Source of the DNA: Gammaproteobacteria bacterium | Lineage (GTDB): Bacteria; Pseudomonadota; Gammaproteobacteria; GCA-002705445; GCA-002716945 | Direction of reading: 5' to 3' | NCBI GenBank assembly: GCA_002716945.1 | Contig: PBCF01000003.1 | Location: forward strand, 18,937 to 82,936 | Length of the DNA stretch: 64,000 bases | Shown here: positions 21,926-32,516 of the stretch, one piece after another | How positions within the stretch are numbered: the first letter of the stretch is position 1 | Layout: the number at the start of each line of letters is the position of its first letter | Notes under the pieces: generated by a model | Told to the model about the DNA's origin: nothing | Seen by the model: the letters and a program-made list of their open reading frames with translations, nothing else | Database searches by the model: none | Translations under genes and position numbers: made by a program

Positions 21926-22159
21926 ATGATGCAAATTATTACTCTTCTATTTATTTTATCAATCTTATATTATTTTATCTTATTCAATAAACAATTAGAG
22001 TTGCAAAAAAGACAGAATGAATTATTAGAAAAAATATTAGATACAAAAAAATTAAATCCACATGAAAATGAAGCAATAGAAGATGCAATGCCTCATACTG
22101 AAATTGAAAAATTGAAAACTGAATTTATGAAAACTCATTATAAACCACCAAAAAAATGA
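21926..22159 (+). CDS. Small membrane-anchored protein, unknown
   Basis: N-terminal TM then charged tail; tightly packed between bcp and hinT. Confidence 0.55.
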   Translation: MMQIITLLFILSILYYFILFNKQLELQKRQNELLEKILDTKKLNPHENEAIEDAMPHTEIEKLKTEFMKTHYKPPKK

Positions 22160-22494
22160 CAGAAAATATATTTGAGAAAATTATAAAAAAAGAAATACCA
22201 GCAGATATTATTTATGAGGATGATTTGGTTTTGGCTTTCAATGATATTAGTCCTCAAGCACCAACACATATACTTGTTATCCCAAAAAAAAATATACCTA
22301 AACTATCGGACAGTAAAAATGAAGATAAAGATTTATTAGGTACCTTATTGCTAACTGCAAAAAAGATTGCAAAAGATAATAATATTAACAATTACAGATT
22401 GGTTATAAATAATGGCAGTGAAGCTGGACAAACCGTTTTTCATTTACATATTCATATCTTAGCAGGGAGAGATTTTGGTTGGCCACCTGGTTAA
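22156..22494 (+). CDS. hinT: HIT family protein (HinT-like)
   Basis: IFEKIIKKEIPADIIYEDDLVLAFNDISPQAPTHILVIPKK and HLHIHILAGRDFGWPPG. Confidence 0.93.
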   Translation: MTENIFEKIIKKEIPADIIYEDDLVLAFNDISPQAPTHILVIPKKNIPKLSDSKNEDKDLLGTLLLTAKKIAKDNNINNYRLVINNGSEAGQTVFHLHIHILAGRDFGWPPG

Positions 22495-23267
22495 TTCCTC
22501 TTACCAAAAAAAGACATAATTTTATCAATCAAATCCTGTAATGGATTGATACGTAATTTTTCTGATTCTACTGCTATTTCATCAATACACTTTACTGATC
22601 TAGCAGGATATGGTCCATGTGAAGTCTCTTGATATAGAGCAATCACATCAAAACCTTCCTCAAGAGTATGTCCTATTTCAAAATTCTCTTCACGTGATTG
22701 AACTTGTCCTTTCATTAAAGTTGGCATTTTAGCAAGATACATAGGTTCGCAATCATTATCTTTTGCTTTTTGCACAATATTTTCATTTACAATTTTTTTT
22801 GAATCAATTTCTATCATTGCGAAATTAGAATTTTTATAAAATTCTTCTAAATCAGATGTATCGTCATCCTCTTGCACCCTAACTCCTACTTGAATTTGAT
22901 CGCCAAGCTGATTTTTAGCATCAATTATTTTTTCTAGTCCTTGTTTTTTCATGACAGTAAAATATTTAGGCTGAATCTCTTTAGCAAAATTGATATATGA
23001 TGTCCATTCTTCTAAATTTACATTATCTGTATCTAAATAAATATGAGTTTTGCAATCTCTTTTTTTTGATTCTTTTCTAAAATTCTCTACGCGTTGTTTA
23101 GATATATCTGATCCATCACTAAATAATATTCTTGCTATATCTACACCATCTGTCCACTGTCTTGCTATTCCAGCTATTATCATGGTTTTTAATTCTTTCT
23201 CATCATCAGTGGAAGGTCCTAGAGTTGCAATTATCAAGCTTTGTCTATGTCGTTCTTTAGTGGCCAT
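22491..23267 (-). CDS. Pyruvate-kinase-like protein, shortened/divergent
   Basis: SLIIATLGPSTDDEKELKTMIIAGI..ARILFSDGSD and HTLEEGFDVIALYQETSHGPYPARSVKCIDEIAVESEK resemble pyruvate kinase N- and C-terminal motifs; only 258 aa. Confidence 0.65.
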   Translation of the reverse strand: MATKERHRQSLIIATLGPSTDDEKELKTMIIAGIARQWTDGVDIARILFSDGSDISKQRVENFRKESKKRDCKTHIYLDTDNVNLEEWTSYINFAKEIQPKYFTVMKKQGLEKIIDAKNQLGDQIQVGVRVQEDDDTSDLEEFYKNSNFAMIEIDSKKIVNENIVQKAKDNDCEPMYLAKMPTLMKGQVQSREENFEIGHTLEEGFDVIALYQETSHGPYPARSVKCIDEIAVESEKLRINPLQDLIDKIMSFFGKRN

Positions 23268-23342
23268 ATGAATAATAATATCTTATCAATAGAAGTATAT
23301 TATAATATCCTAGATACAATAAACATCTTTTGATATTAATTT

Positions 23343-24137
23343 ATGATTGAAGCACTACCAAATATTCAGACCATATTTTTTATAATGATATTTATTATTA
23401 TGTACATTATTGAATTTTATTGTCCGAATAGAATATGGCAAACAGCTAGATATAAAAGACTTTTCACTCATCTCATAGTTGCTATTATTAATTCAATAAT
23501 TTTATACATACCTAGATTGATATTCTTGATACCCATTTTACTTTTAATAGAGGAAAAACAACTTGGTTTGTTAAATAACATGGATCAATTTTATTTTATA
23601 GAAATATTATTAGGTTTTCTTTTTTTTGATTTTGCATATTATTGGTGGCATAGATTCAATCACACAATACCTTTTTTATGGAGGTTTCATAGTTTTCATC
23701 ACTTAGATACTCATTTAGATGTAACAACATCATTAAGATTTCATTTTGGTGAGCTTGTACTGTCGGTTATATATGATATTTTTTTGATTATTATAATTGG
23801 CGCGCCACTGGAACTGTATATCTTTTATAAAATCATTTTGACTTCATCAAGTCATTTCCATCATTCTAATATTAAACTTCCTGAGAGAATAAACGATTTA
23901 TTAATATATTTTATAGTAACACCTAAGTATCATACAAATCATCATACAGTTGAAAAAAATACAAGGAATGCAAATTATACTTCAATCTTTACTATATGGG
24001 ATCGTTTATTCTTAACGTGTAAAGACTCTAACGATGCAGATAGAACACTGATGGGATTAGAAAACAGAGATTTAGAGCTTGATTTAGTTAAGAGTCTAAA
24101 ACATCCATTTCAAAAAAAATCAAATGAATTACTATAA
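23343..24137 (+). CDS. Sterol desaturase / fatty-acid hydroxylase family protein
   Basis: His clusters HRFNH, HSFHHLDTH, HFHHSN, HTNHH in a multi-TM protein. Confidence 0.87.
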   Translation: MIEALPNIQTIFFIMIFIIMYIIEFYCPNRIWQTARYKRLFTHLIVAIINSIILYIPRLIFLIPILLLIEEKQLGLLNNMDQFYFIEILLGFLFFDFAYYWWHRFNHTIPFLWRFHSFHHLDTHLDVTTSLRFHFGELVLSVIYDIFLIIIIGAPLELYIFYKIILTSSSHFHHSNIKLPERINDLLIYFIVTPKYHTNHHTVEKNTRNANYTSIFTIWDRLFLTCKDSNDADRTLMGLENRDLELDLVKSLKHPFQKKSNELL

Positions 24138-24145
24138 AATAAGAA

Positions 24146-24172
24146 ACCCCCTCTTCCTTGAGGAGGTATTTT
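24146..24172 (+). terminator. Probable intrinsic terminator after the desaturase gene
   Basis: ACCCCCTC-TTCCTT-GAGGAGGT (one mismatch) followed by ATTTTGT. Confidence 0.65.
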
Positions 24173-24373
24173 GTCAACTTATTTATAGACATGATATAAA
24201 ATATATTATTATTGTCTAATATATTCTTATATAAGTATATTTTGTCTATACATTGTCCATAACAATACCATGACAAAGTATAAATTTCAACCAGTTTTAA
24301 GTAATTCTTACAATTATGGTCTGCTTTTTTTGATATGAGATGTCTAGAAAGCTGTAGTAATAAAAATCTTATA

Positions 24374-24401
24374 TTGACATAACTAATTGATTTTGTTTAA
24401 A
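24374..24401 (+). promoter_or_regulatory. Putative sigma70 promoter of the riboswitch transcript
   Basis: TTGACA (24374-24379), 16-bp spacer, TTTAAA (24396-24401); predicted TSS just before aptamer 1. Confidence 0.55.
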
Positions 24402-24408
24402 TGAATTC

Positions 24409-24493
24409 ACGCCGATTTGAACATCAGCTTGCCGGCGTAAAATAGCTAAAGCGATCGGTAACCATCATAGCTTTAGCGTGATGGTTTTTTTTT
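24409..24493 (+). ncRNA. SAM-II/SAM-V-superfamily aptamer 1 with expression-platform terminator
   Basis: P1 ACGCCG(24409-24414)/CGGCGT(24433-24438), loop ATTTGAACATCAGCTTGC, 3' AGCTAAA(24444-24450); terminator AACCATCA(24460-24467)/TGATGGTT(24479-24486)+T tract; antiterminator GCTAAAGC(24445-24452)/GCTTTAGC(24470-24477). Confidence 0.75.
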
Positions 24494-24549
24494 GGCATTT
24501 GATCTTCAGCTTGTGTGCCAGACCGATCAGGTAAAACACTAAAGAGGAG
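24493..24549 (+). ncRNA. SAM-V-like aptamer 2, overlapping the Shine-Dalgarno
   Basis: P1 TGGCA(24493-24497)/TGCCA(24516-24520), loop TTTGATCTTCAGCTTGTG; 3' CACTAAAGAGGAG overlaps SD GAGGAG (24544-24549), 6 nt before ATG at 24556. Confidence 0.75.
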
Positions 24550-24555
24550 TACAAA

Positions 24556-24939
24556 ATGAAAATTTTTAAAGATGGTATATTCGCAAATATTGCATCCCAT
24601 ACCAGCCTTTTCTCTCAAAATAAATCTCTTGTAGAGATATTTCTTTTGTCGAGTAGCTTAGGGGCTAATATCCCATTAGTGCAGTTAAATAACGACATAA
24701 GGGAATACTGCTGCGAGAATAAGGTTGATTGGTCTATTAAGAACCTTTCATCAACGGTAAATATAGGTAAAGAAAACACACATTGCTACGTTATCAAATT
24801 TAATACAGGTATCAGTAGTAATGTCGCAGATGATTTGATTTACAAACTAGCTTGTCACCTCGGTTTGAAATATAAATGTGTCCAATGCGCTTATCATTAT
24901 CGTGATAAAGAGAGAAAGATATCATTACATTACGATTAA
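24556..24939 (+). CDS. Uncharacterised 127-aa protein downstream of tandem SAM-type riboswitch
   Basis: ATG with strong SD GAGGAG; MKIFKDGIFANIASHTSLFSQNK...LGLKYKCVQCAYHYRDKERKISLHYD; no family recognised. Confidence 0.75.
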   Translation: MKIFKDGIFANIASHTSLFSQNKSLVEIFLLSSSLGANIPLVQLNNDIREYCCENKVDWSIKNLSSTVNIGKENTHCYVIKFNTGISSNVADDLIYKLACHLGLKYKCVQCAYHYRDKERKISLHYD

Positions 24940-24961
24940 GGTATTAGAAATATAAAAGTTG

Positions 24962-25210
24962 TTATTTGCCTTTTGTATATTTTTTTCGGAACTTGGCGAT
25001 TCTACCTTCTTTTGTCTCAATTCTACCTTTACCGGTATAAAAAGGATGAGATTCTGAAGAAGTTTCGACCTTGAATACTGGGTATTCTTTACCATCTTCA
25101 TATTTCATCTTTTCTTTAGGGTTAAGAGTTGAAGAGATCAAGAAGCTCTTATTACATGAGACATCATGAAATATAATTGGTTGATATTCTGGATGTGTGT
25201 CCTTTTTCAT
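24962..25210 (-). CDS. rpmE2: 50S ribosomal protein L31 type B
   Basis: MKKDTHPEYQPIIFHDVSCNKSFLISSTL..YPVFKVETSSESHPFYTGKGRIETKEGRIAKFRKKY; lacks the CxxC zinc site. Confidence 0.93.
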   Translation of the reverse strand: MKKDTHPEYQPIIFHDVSCNKSFLISSTLNPKEKMKYEDGKEYPVFKVETSSESHPFYTGKGRIETKEGRIAKFRKKYTKGK

Positions 25211-25249
25211 AGTCTGATAATATAACATATAATTGAATAATAAAAAGAT

Positions 25250-26002
25250 ATGACGAACATTAATTTAATACAGATTACAGATTTACACCTAACTAAATCA
25301 AAAAATACTATAATTCAGGGTGTTAATACTTATGTTTCAGCCAAAAATGTAATTAATGAAATCAAAACTAAACAAAAAAAAATTGATAGTTTAATACTAA
25401 CAGGAGATTTAGTTGATGATGAAACAGATCTTGGATATCAAAATTTAAAAACACTTTTGTTTGGCATTAAATGTCCAATTTATCTGATACCCGGAAATCA
25501 TGACTCGCCAGCAGCTATAAAATCAATATGTGATGATAGAATAAAGTTTACAAATAGTTTTATTTTAAATAACGACTGGGTGATGTTTTTATTTAATACC
25601 AAGAAAATTGGTACTCATTCAGGAATATTTAGTGAAGATGATATTGAAAAATTAAATAAATTACTGGAAAAACATACAGAAAAAAATTTCATTATTTTTT
25701 TACATCACCCACCAATCAGTATAAATTCACCATGGATGGACACCATGTCTATAATGAATCCTAATGAATTATATTCTTTAACAAAAAAATACACTTCAAT
25801 CAAAGGTATATTTTGTGGGCATGTGCATCAAGAATTTGAATCTACTATTAATAATGCAAAATTTTATACAACCCCATCAACATGCCATCAATATAAACCT
25901 AAGGCTGATAAATTCAGCTTAGATTTAAATTTGAATGCTGGTTATAGATATATAACTTTAAAAAATGATGGGGAAATAATAACTTCAGTCTTCAGATTAT
26001 AA
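25250..26002 (+). CDS. cpdA: Metallophosphoesterase, CpdA-like 3',5'-cyclic-AMP phosphodiesterase
   Basis: LIQITDLHLTKS, LTGDLVDD, PGNHDSP, FLHHPP, FCGHVHQE. Confidence 0.82.
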   Translation: MTNINLIQITDLHLTKSKNTIIQGVNTYVSAKNVINEIKTKQKKIDSLILTGDLVDDETDLGYQNLKTLLFGIKCPIYLIPGNHDSPAAIKSICDDRIKFTNSFILNNDWVMFLFNTKKIGTHSGIFSEDDIEKLNKLLEKHTEKNFIIFLHHPPISINSPWMDTMSIMNPNELYSLTKKYTSIKGIFCGHVHQEFESTINNAKFYTTPSTCHQYKPKADKFSLDLNLNAGYRYITLKNDGEIITSVFRL

Positions 26003-26071
26003 AAGTTTTGATACTATTATAACTATTTTATGTAATCTTTATTTTCAATTTAAAGCATAATATTCACACTC

Positions 26072-26105
26072 CGTTATACCCTTTTAAAAAGGATATAACG
26101 AAGTT
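26072..26105. terminator. Bidirectional terminator between cpdA and amtB
   Basis: Inverted repeat CGTTAT..CCTTTTAAAAAGG..ATAACG between convergent genes. Confidence 0.65.
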
Positions 26106-26128
26106 TTTAGAGTGAGTAAATTGTATTT

Positions 26129-27436
26129 CTAGTTATTGTATCCGCTTTCACCATGTCCGGTGAGATCAATTCCTGTTTGTTCATCTTCTTCAGATACTCT
26201 CAAGCCTCCGGTTAGAGAATCAACTATTTTGAGTGTCACAAAAGTAAGAACTCCACACCAAATTATGGTAAATAAAACACCTTTTATTTGAATTATAACT
26301 TGATCGATAATGGAATTATCTAACCCCATACCTCCCCAAGCACTAGATGCAAAAACACCAGTTAAGATTGTTCCTAATGCTCCTCCAACTCCATGTACAG
26401 GAAACACATCAAGTGAATCATCTATACTCAAAACCTGCTTTATATATTGGGTAGCTTCATAACATATTACGCCAGCTAATGATCCAATAATTAAAGCTCC
26501 TACAGGGCCAACAAAGCCTGATGCAGGAGTAATTGTACCTAATCCTGCAACCATACCAGTTACTATACCTAAAACGCTAGGCTTGCCCTTTTTCATCCAT
26601 TCTCTAAACATCCAACCAAGAGAACCTGTGGCAGCGCCAATATGTGTTACCAACATAGCCATACCTGCTGACTGATCTGCTGCTAAGGCTGAACCAGCAT
26701 TAAAACCAAACCAACCAACCCATAACATTGATGCACCCGCTACAGTCATTGCAAGATTATGTGGAGGCATAGGTGTTGTAGGGAATCCATTTCTATTTCC
26801 TAAATACATTGCAGTAACAATTGCCGCTACTCCAGCATTAACGTGAACAACAGTTCCACCAGCAAAGTCCATCAAACCCATATCACCTAACATGCCACCT
26901 CCCCAAACCATATGGCATATAGGTGCGTATACTAATACCATCCAAATCATACTGAACAATATCATAGAAGGAAATTTCATTCTTTCAGCAAAGCCTCCAA
27001 CTATAAGTGCAGGTGTAATGATAGCGAATGTTAACTGAAACATTGCAAAAACAGTTTCTGGAATATCACCAGATAAACTTGATGCTGTTACAGGTGATAG
27101 AAATAGATAATTTAAGTTTCCGATAAATGCATTCATTGATCCACCGTCTCCAAATGCTAATCCATATAAAACTACAACCCATAAAACAGTCACTAAACAC
27201 GTAAGAGAAAAACACTGCATTAAGACTGACAATACATTTTTACTTCTAACTAATCCTGCATAAAAAAATGCTAATCCAGGAATTGTCATAAATAAAACTA
27301 ATACTGATGACGTTAATATCCAACTTGTATTTGCAGCAGATATTTTACCCTCATGCCCATCAGCCATTGAAATTTCTGGCATAAACACAAATATCAATGG
27401 TGTTAATGCCATTAAATAAGATAATTTTTTAAACAT
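26129..27436 (-). CDS. amt: Ammonium transporter
   Basis: MTIPGLAFFYAGLVRSKNVLS, DFAGGTVVHVNAGVAAIV, GWFGFNAGSAL, HGVGGALGTILTG. Confidence 0.95.
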   Translation of the reverse strand: MFKKLSYLMALTPLIFVFMPEISMADGHEGKISAANTSWILTSSVLVLFMTIPGLAFFYAGLVRSKNVLSVLMQCFSLTCLVTVLWVVVLYGLAFGDGGSMNAFIGNLNYLFLSPVTASSLSGDIPETVFAMFQLTFAIITPALIVGGFAERMKFPSMILFSMIWMVLVYAPICHMVWGGGMLGDMGLMDFAGGTVVHVNAGVAAIVTAMYLGNRNGFPTTPMPPHNLAMTVAGASMLWVGWFGFNAGSALAADQSAGMAMLVTHIGAATGSLGWMFREWMKKGKPSVLGIVTGMVAGLGTITPASGFVGPVGALIIGSLAGVICYEATQYIKQVLSIDDSLDVFPVHGVGGALGTILTGVFASSAWGGMGLDNSIIDQVIIQIKGVLFTIIWCGVLTFVTLKIVDSLTGGLRVSEEDEQTGIDLTGHGESGYNN

Positions 27437-27594
27437 TTTAATACTCCTCTGCTACATTTACATGCATAAATTGTGCCAAAAGAGTGAATTCTATTTTTTA
27501 TGATGAAAGTAAATGAATTTGTTATACTATCATCTAAAATTAGATCAAAATGCAATAGAAAATAAATTTGTAATGCATTATTTTAGGACATTAT

Positions 27595-28722
27595 ATGCAC
27601 TATTTTGATACACAAGAAATTAATGAATTTGATGTCATTATTGTGGGGGCAGGACCATCTGGATGCGCCTGTGCTCATGAATTAGATAAATTTAATAAAA
27701 AAATTCTATTAGTTGATAAACATAATTTTCCAAGACATAAGCCATGCGCTGGAGGAATTACAATCAAAGCTTTAAATCAGTTACCAATAGATATATCTCA
27801 TTTGATACAACATCATTCATATGATATGACTTTTGAATTTGATGAAAAGTATAAAATTAAATTAAACAATCAAGATGGTTCTTGTGTAATGGTTATTAGA
27901 GAAGATTTTGACAAATTCTTTTTTGATGAAACTTTAAAACTTGATATAAACTTTCTTAAAATTAAAAATATTCAAAATATTAAAAAAAATAATAATAAAA
28001 TATTTCTAGAAATTGATGATAAAAAATTTCGATGTAATTATTTAATTGGAGCAGATGGCGCTAATAGTGTAATTAGAAAAATGACAACCTCATTGTCATA
28101 CAAAAATCCAGTTTATGCGTTTGAAGGAATAGTGAAAAAAAATCAACTTAATAAGGACTCGGTTACCGAATTTGTTTTTAATAATCGTGGATATGGCTGG
28201 ATATTTCCTAAGAAAGATCATTTAAATGTTGGAATTGGAAACTTGATCAACCGGAATAATGATACAAAACCAAATAAAAAAGATTTATATGATTTTGTTC
28301 AAAAAAAATTAAATACTGATGAAATTTCTAATATTACAGGATTCCCTATTGGTACAGAAGGTGATAATTACCATTCTACAGAAAATATATTTTTAGTTGG
28401 TGACGCTGCAGGATTATCAGAATCATTATTAGGAGAAGGAATCTACAATGCTATAATTTCTGGTCAATATGCTGCTAAATCTATTATTGCGGGTGAAAAA
28501 CATAATACGTCAGATGCTAAACATTTTTATAATACTTTCTTATATAAATTAACCAAAGAATTGAGATTATATAGAAAAGGATCTAACCTATTGTACAATT
28601 ATCCAAAACTAACATATTTTTTAATGAAATTTGGTCTTGGTAAAAAATTTATGGATGGCTATTCGCAAGGAAAGACTCTGACAGAAATTATAAAAAAAAC
28701 TAAATTACTCCCTAATTTTTAA
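27595..28722 (+). CDS. FAD-dependent oxidoreductase, geranylgeranyl-reductase family
   Basis: DVIIVGAGPSGCACAHEL, PRHKPCAGGIT, GADGANSVIRK, FLVGDAAGLSESLLGEGIYNAIISG. Confidence 0.87.
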   Translation: MHYFDTQEINEFDVIIVGAGPSGCACAHELDKFNKKILLVDKHNFPRHKPCAGGITIKALNQLPIDISHLIQHHSYDMTFEFDEKYKIKLNNQDGSCVMVIREDFDKFFFDETLKLDINFLKIKNIQNIKKNNNKIFLEIDDKKFRCNYLIGADGANSVIRKMTTSLSYKNPVYAFEGIVKKNQLNKDSVTEFVFNNRGYGWIFPKKDHLNVGIGNLINRNNDTKPNKKDLYDFVQKKLNTDEISNITGFPIGTEGDNYHSTENIFLVGDAAGLSESLLGEGIYNAIISGQYAAKSIIAGEKHNTSDAKHFYNTFLYKLTKELRLYRKGSNLLYNYPKLTYFLMKFGLGKKFMDGYSQGKTLTEIIKKTKLLPNF

Positions 28723-29691
28723 CTAACCATCTCTTGTACTACAATACCGCGCCAGATTAATCAGGATTTGTTTAGCTTTGCTATCCTTAAATATATCTAG
28801 TTGTTTAATTGCCTTCTCATTTAATTGTTTAATTTTTGATTGAATATATTTATCTACATCAGAACTCAGCATTATATCTAGAATGAGATTAATTTTTTTT
28901 AAATCTCTATTTATAAAAGTATTTTTAATTATTTGTTTAGACTTTTTATCAGTATTTTGTATCGCATATATGATTGGTAACGTTGGTTTACCTTCAGCAA
29001 AATCTTCTATAATATTTTTACCTGTATTGTTTTTTTCACCAAAATAGTCTAAATAATCATTTCGTAACTGATATGCCAATCCAAAATAATTACCAAAACT
29101 TGCTAGGGCTAAGTTTTGATTTTCATTATTAGCCGCAAGAACACTCCCAATTTCACATGACGCCTCAAATAATTTGGCTGTCTTTCGAGATATGATTTCA
29201 ATATACAGGTTTTCAGTCATATTAATGTTATTTAAATTCATTAACTGCAATACTTCTCCCTGGGAGATGATGTTTGTTGTTTTAGCTAATATTTGATAAA
29301 TTTTTGGATTATTAATTTCTACTATAATTTCAAAAGCTCTTGAATATAAAAAATCCCCAACAAGTACGGCTCCTTGATTACCCCAGATACTATTTGCGGT
29401 TTCCTTGCTATGTCTCATCTTAGATTTATCCACTACATCATCATGTAATAGTGTTGCGGCATGTATAAATTCAACGACCACTGAAGCATCAATGATATGT
29501 TGTTTATTTTTTTTACATAATTTATTAGCTAAAATTAAAACGATAGGTCGTAATCTTTTACCCCCACCTTTGAGTATATGCTTGCTTAAGGTATTTATTA
29601 GATTTACTTTTGTTTTCGTACGCTCTAAAATTTCAGATTCTAGATTTACAAGGTCTTTTTCAAGGTAGTTTTTGAGAAATTCTAACTTCAT
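28723..29691 (-). CDS. ispB: Polyprenyl (octaprenyl) diphosphate synthase
   Basis: GGGKRLRPIVLIL, LLHDDVVD, LRNDYLDYFG; start at internal MKLEFLKN. Confidence 0.92.
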   Translation of the reverse strand: MKLEFLKNYLEKDLVNLESEILERTKTKVNLINTLSKHILKGGGKRLRPIVLILANKLCKKNKQHIIDASVVVEFIHAATLLHDDVVDKSKMRHSKETANSIWGNQGAVLVGDFLYSRAFEIIVEINNPKIYQILAKTTNIISQGEVLQLMNLNNINMTENLYIEIISRKTAKLFEASCEIGSVLAANNENQNLALASFGNYFGLAYQLRNDYLDYFGEKNNTGKNIIEDFAEGKPTLPIIYAIQNTDKKSKQIIKNTFINRDLKKINLILDIMLSSDVDKYIQSKIKQLNEKAIKQLDIFKDSKAKQILINLARYCSTRDG

Positions 29692-29787
29692 ATATATATA
29701 ATACTCCAAAGTTTTCAGTTTTTTTTAACAAAAGTATTTATTAAATGACTAATAAACGCTAAAATCATGGTCTTTAAGGAAACTATC

Positions 29788-30096
29788 ATGTTAGCAGTAT
29801 TTGAAAATGGTTCAAAACAATATAAGGTGTCAGTGGGCGATTTGATTAAAATAGATCATGTTAATTCGCCTGAAGGTACAAAAGTATCTTTTGATAAGAT
29901 TTTAATAGCATTTGACGATAAAAATACTGAGTTGAATTCAACAAAATTATCAAAAATGAAGGTCACGGGCACTATTAAAAGACATGGTAGACATAAAAAA
30001 ATAAGTGTGATTAAATTCAAAAGACGTAAGCATTATATGAAAACACATGGACATAAACAGACGTTTACTGAAATTAAAATAGAATCAATTAAATAG
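29788..30096 (+). CDS. rplU: 50S ribosomal protein L21
   Basis: MLAVFENGSKQYKVSVGDLIKID..KFKRRKHYMKTHGHKQTFTEIKI. Confidence 0.95.
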   Translation: MLAVFENGSKQYKVSVGDLIKIDHVNSPEGTKVSFDKILIAFDDKNTELNSTKLSKMKVTGTIKRHGRHKKISVIKFKRRKHYMKTHGHKQTFTEIKIESIK

Positions 30097-30105
30097 GTAT
30101 AAGTT

Positions 30106-30372
30106 ATGGCTCATAAAAAAGCTGGTGGTAGTACAAAAAACGGTAGGGATTCAGAATCTAAGAGGTTAGGTGTAAAAAAATATGGCAGCCAGTATGTTAA
30201 AGCAGGTAACATAATTATTCGTCAAAGAGGCACACCTGTAAAAGCAGGTATGAATGTTGGCTGTGGTAAAGATCATACTCTGTTTGCTAAATCAGATGGT
30301 TTTGTATTATTTCATAAAAAAGGACCAAAGAAACATGCTTATGTCAGCGTCCACCCCACAAAAAATAATTAA
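30106..30372 (+). CDS. rpmA: 50S ribosomal protein L27
   Basis: [27 protein letters not shown]. Confidence 0.97.
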   Translation: MAHKKAGGSTKNGRDSESKRLGVKKYGSQYVKAGNIIIRQRGTPVKAGMNVGCGKDHTLFAKSDGFVLFHKKGPKKHAYVSVHPTKNN

Positions 30373-30378
30373 ACATAA

Positions 30379-32168
<1,790 letters not shown>

Positions 32169-32175
32169 TTGTTAA

Positions 32176-32451
32176 TTAAAGTGTTTTGATCTGTTTGTTT
32201 AATCTAGATTTATGCCTTGAAGCTTTATTTTTGTGTATCAATCCTTTTGCAACTAATTTATCAATTACAGATGTTGCCTCTTTAAAATATTCTTTTGACT
32301 TATCTTTATCTCTATCAGATATGGATTTTAATACTTTTTTTATACTAGATCTAAATTTAGTCTTCTGAGACATATTTCTCACTCTAGATTTATTAGATTG
32401 TCTAATTCTTTTTTTTGCCTGTGCGGTATTTGCCAATGTAATCTCCTTCAA
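32176..32451 (-). CDS. rpsT: 30S ribosomal protein S20
   Basis: ANTAQAKKRIRQSNKSRVRNMSQKTKFRSSIKKV; start probably the internal codon before LANTAQAKK. Confidence 0.95.
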   Translation of the reverse strand: MKEITLANTAQAKKRIRQSNKSRVRNMSQKTKFRSSIKKVLKSISDRDKDKSKEYFKEATSVIDKLVAKGLIHKNKASRHKSRLNKQIKTL

Positions 32452-32516
32452 TTAAAGGTAAAATAAAACAAGATTATCTCAATGATAATAGGGACTGTCA
32501 ATATAAAGATACTAAT

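Noticed and set aside
24172-24370. Possible additional ncRNA in the AT-rich intergenic region
   Set aside because: Only weak AT-rich repeats; no stable GC-containing stem or promoter/terminator pair could be supported.
24424-24618. 64-aa minus-strand ORF across the riboswitch
   Set aside because: Explained by structured RNA on the plus strand and overlap with the 24556 CDS start.
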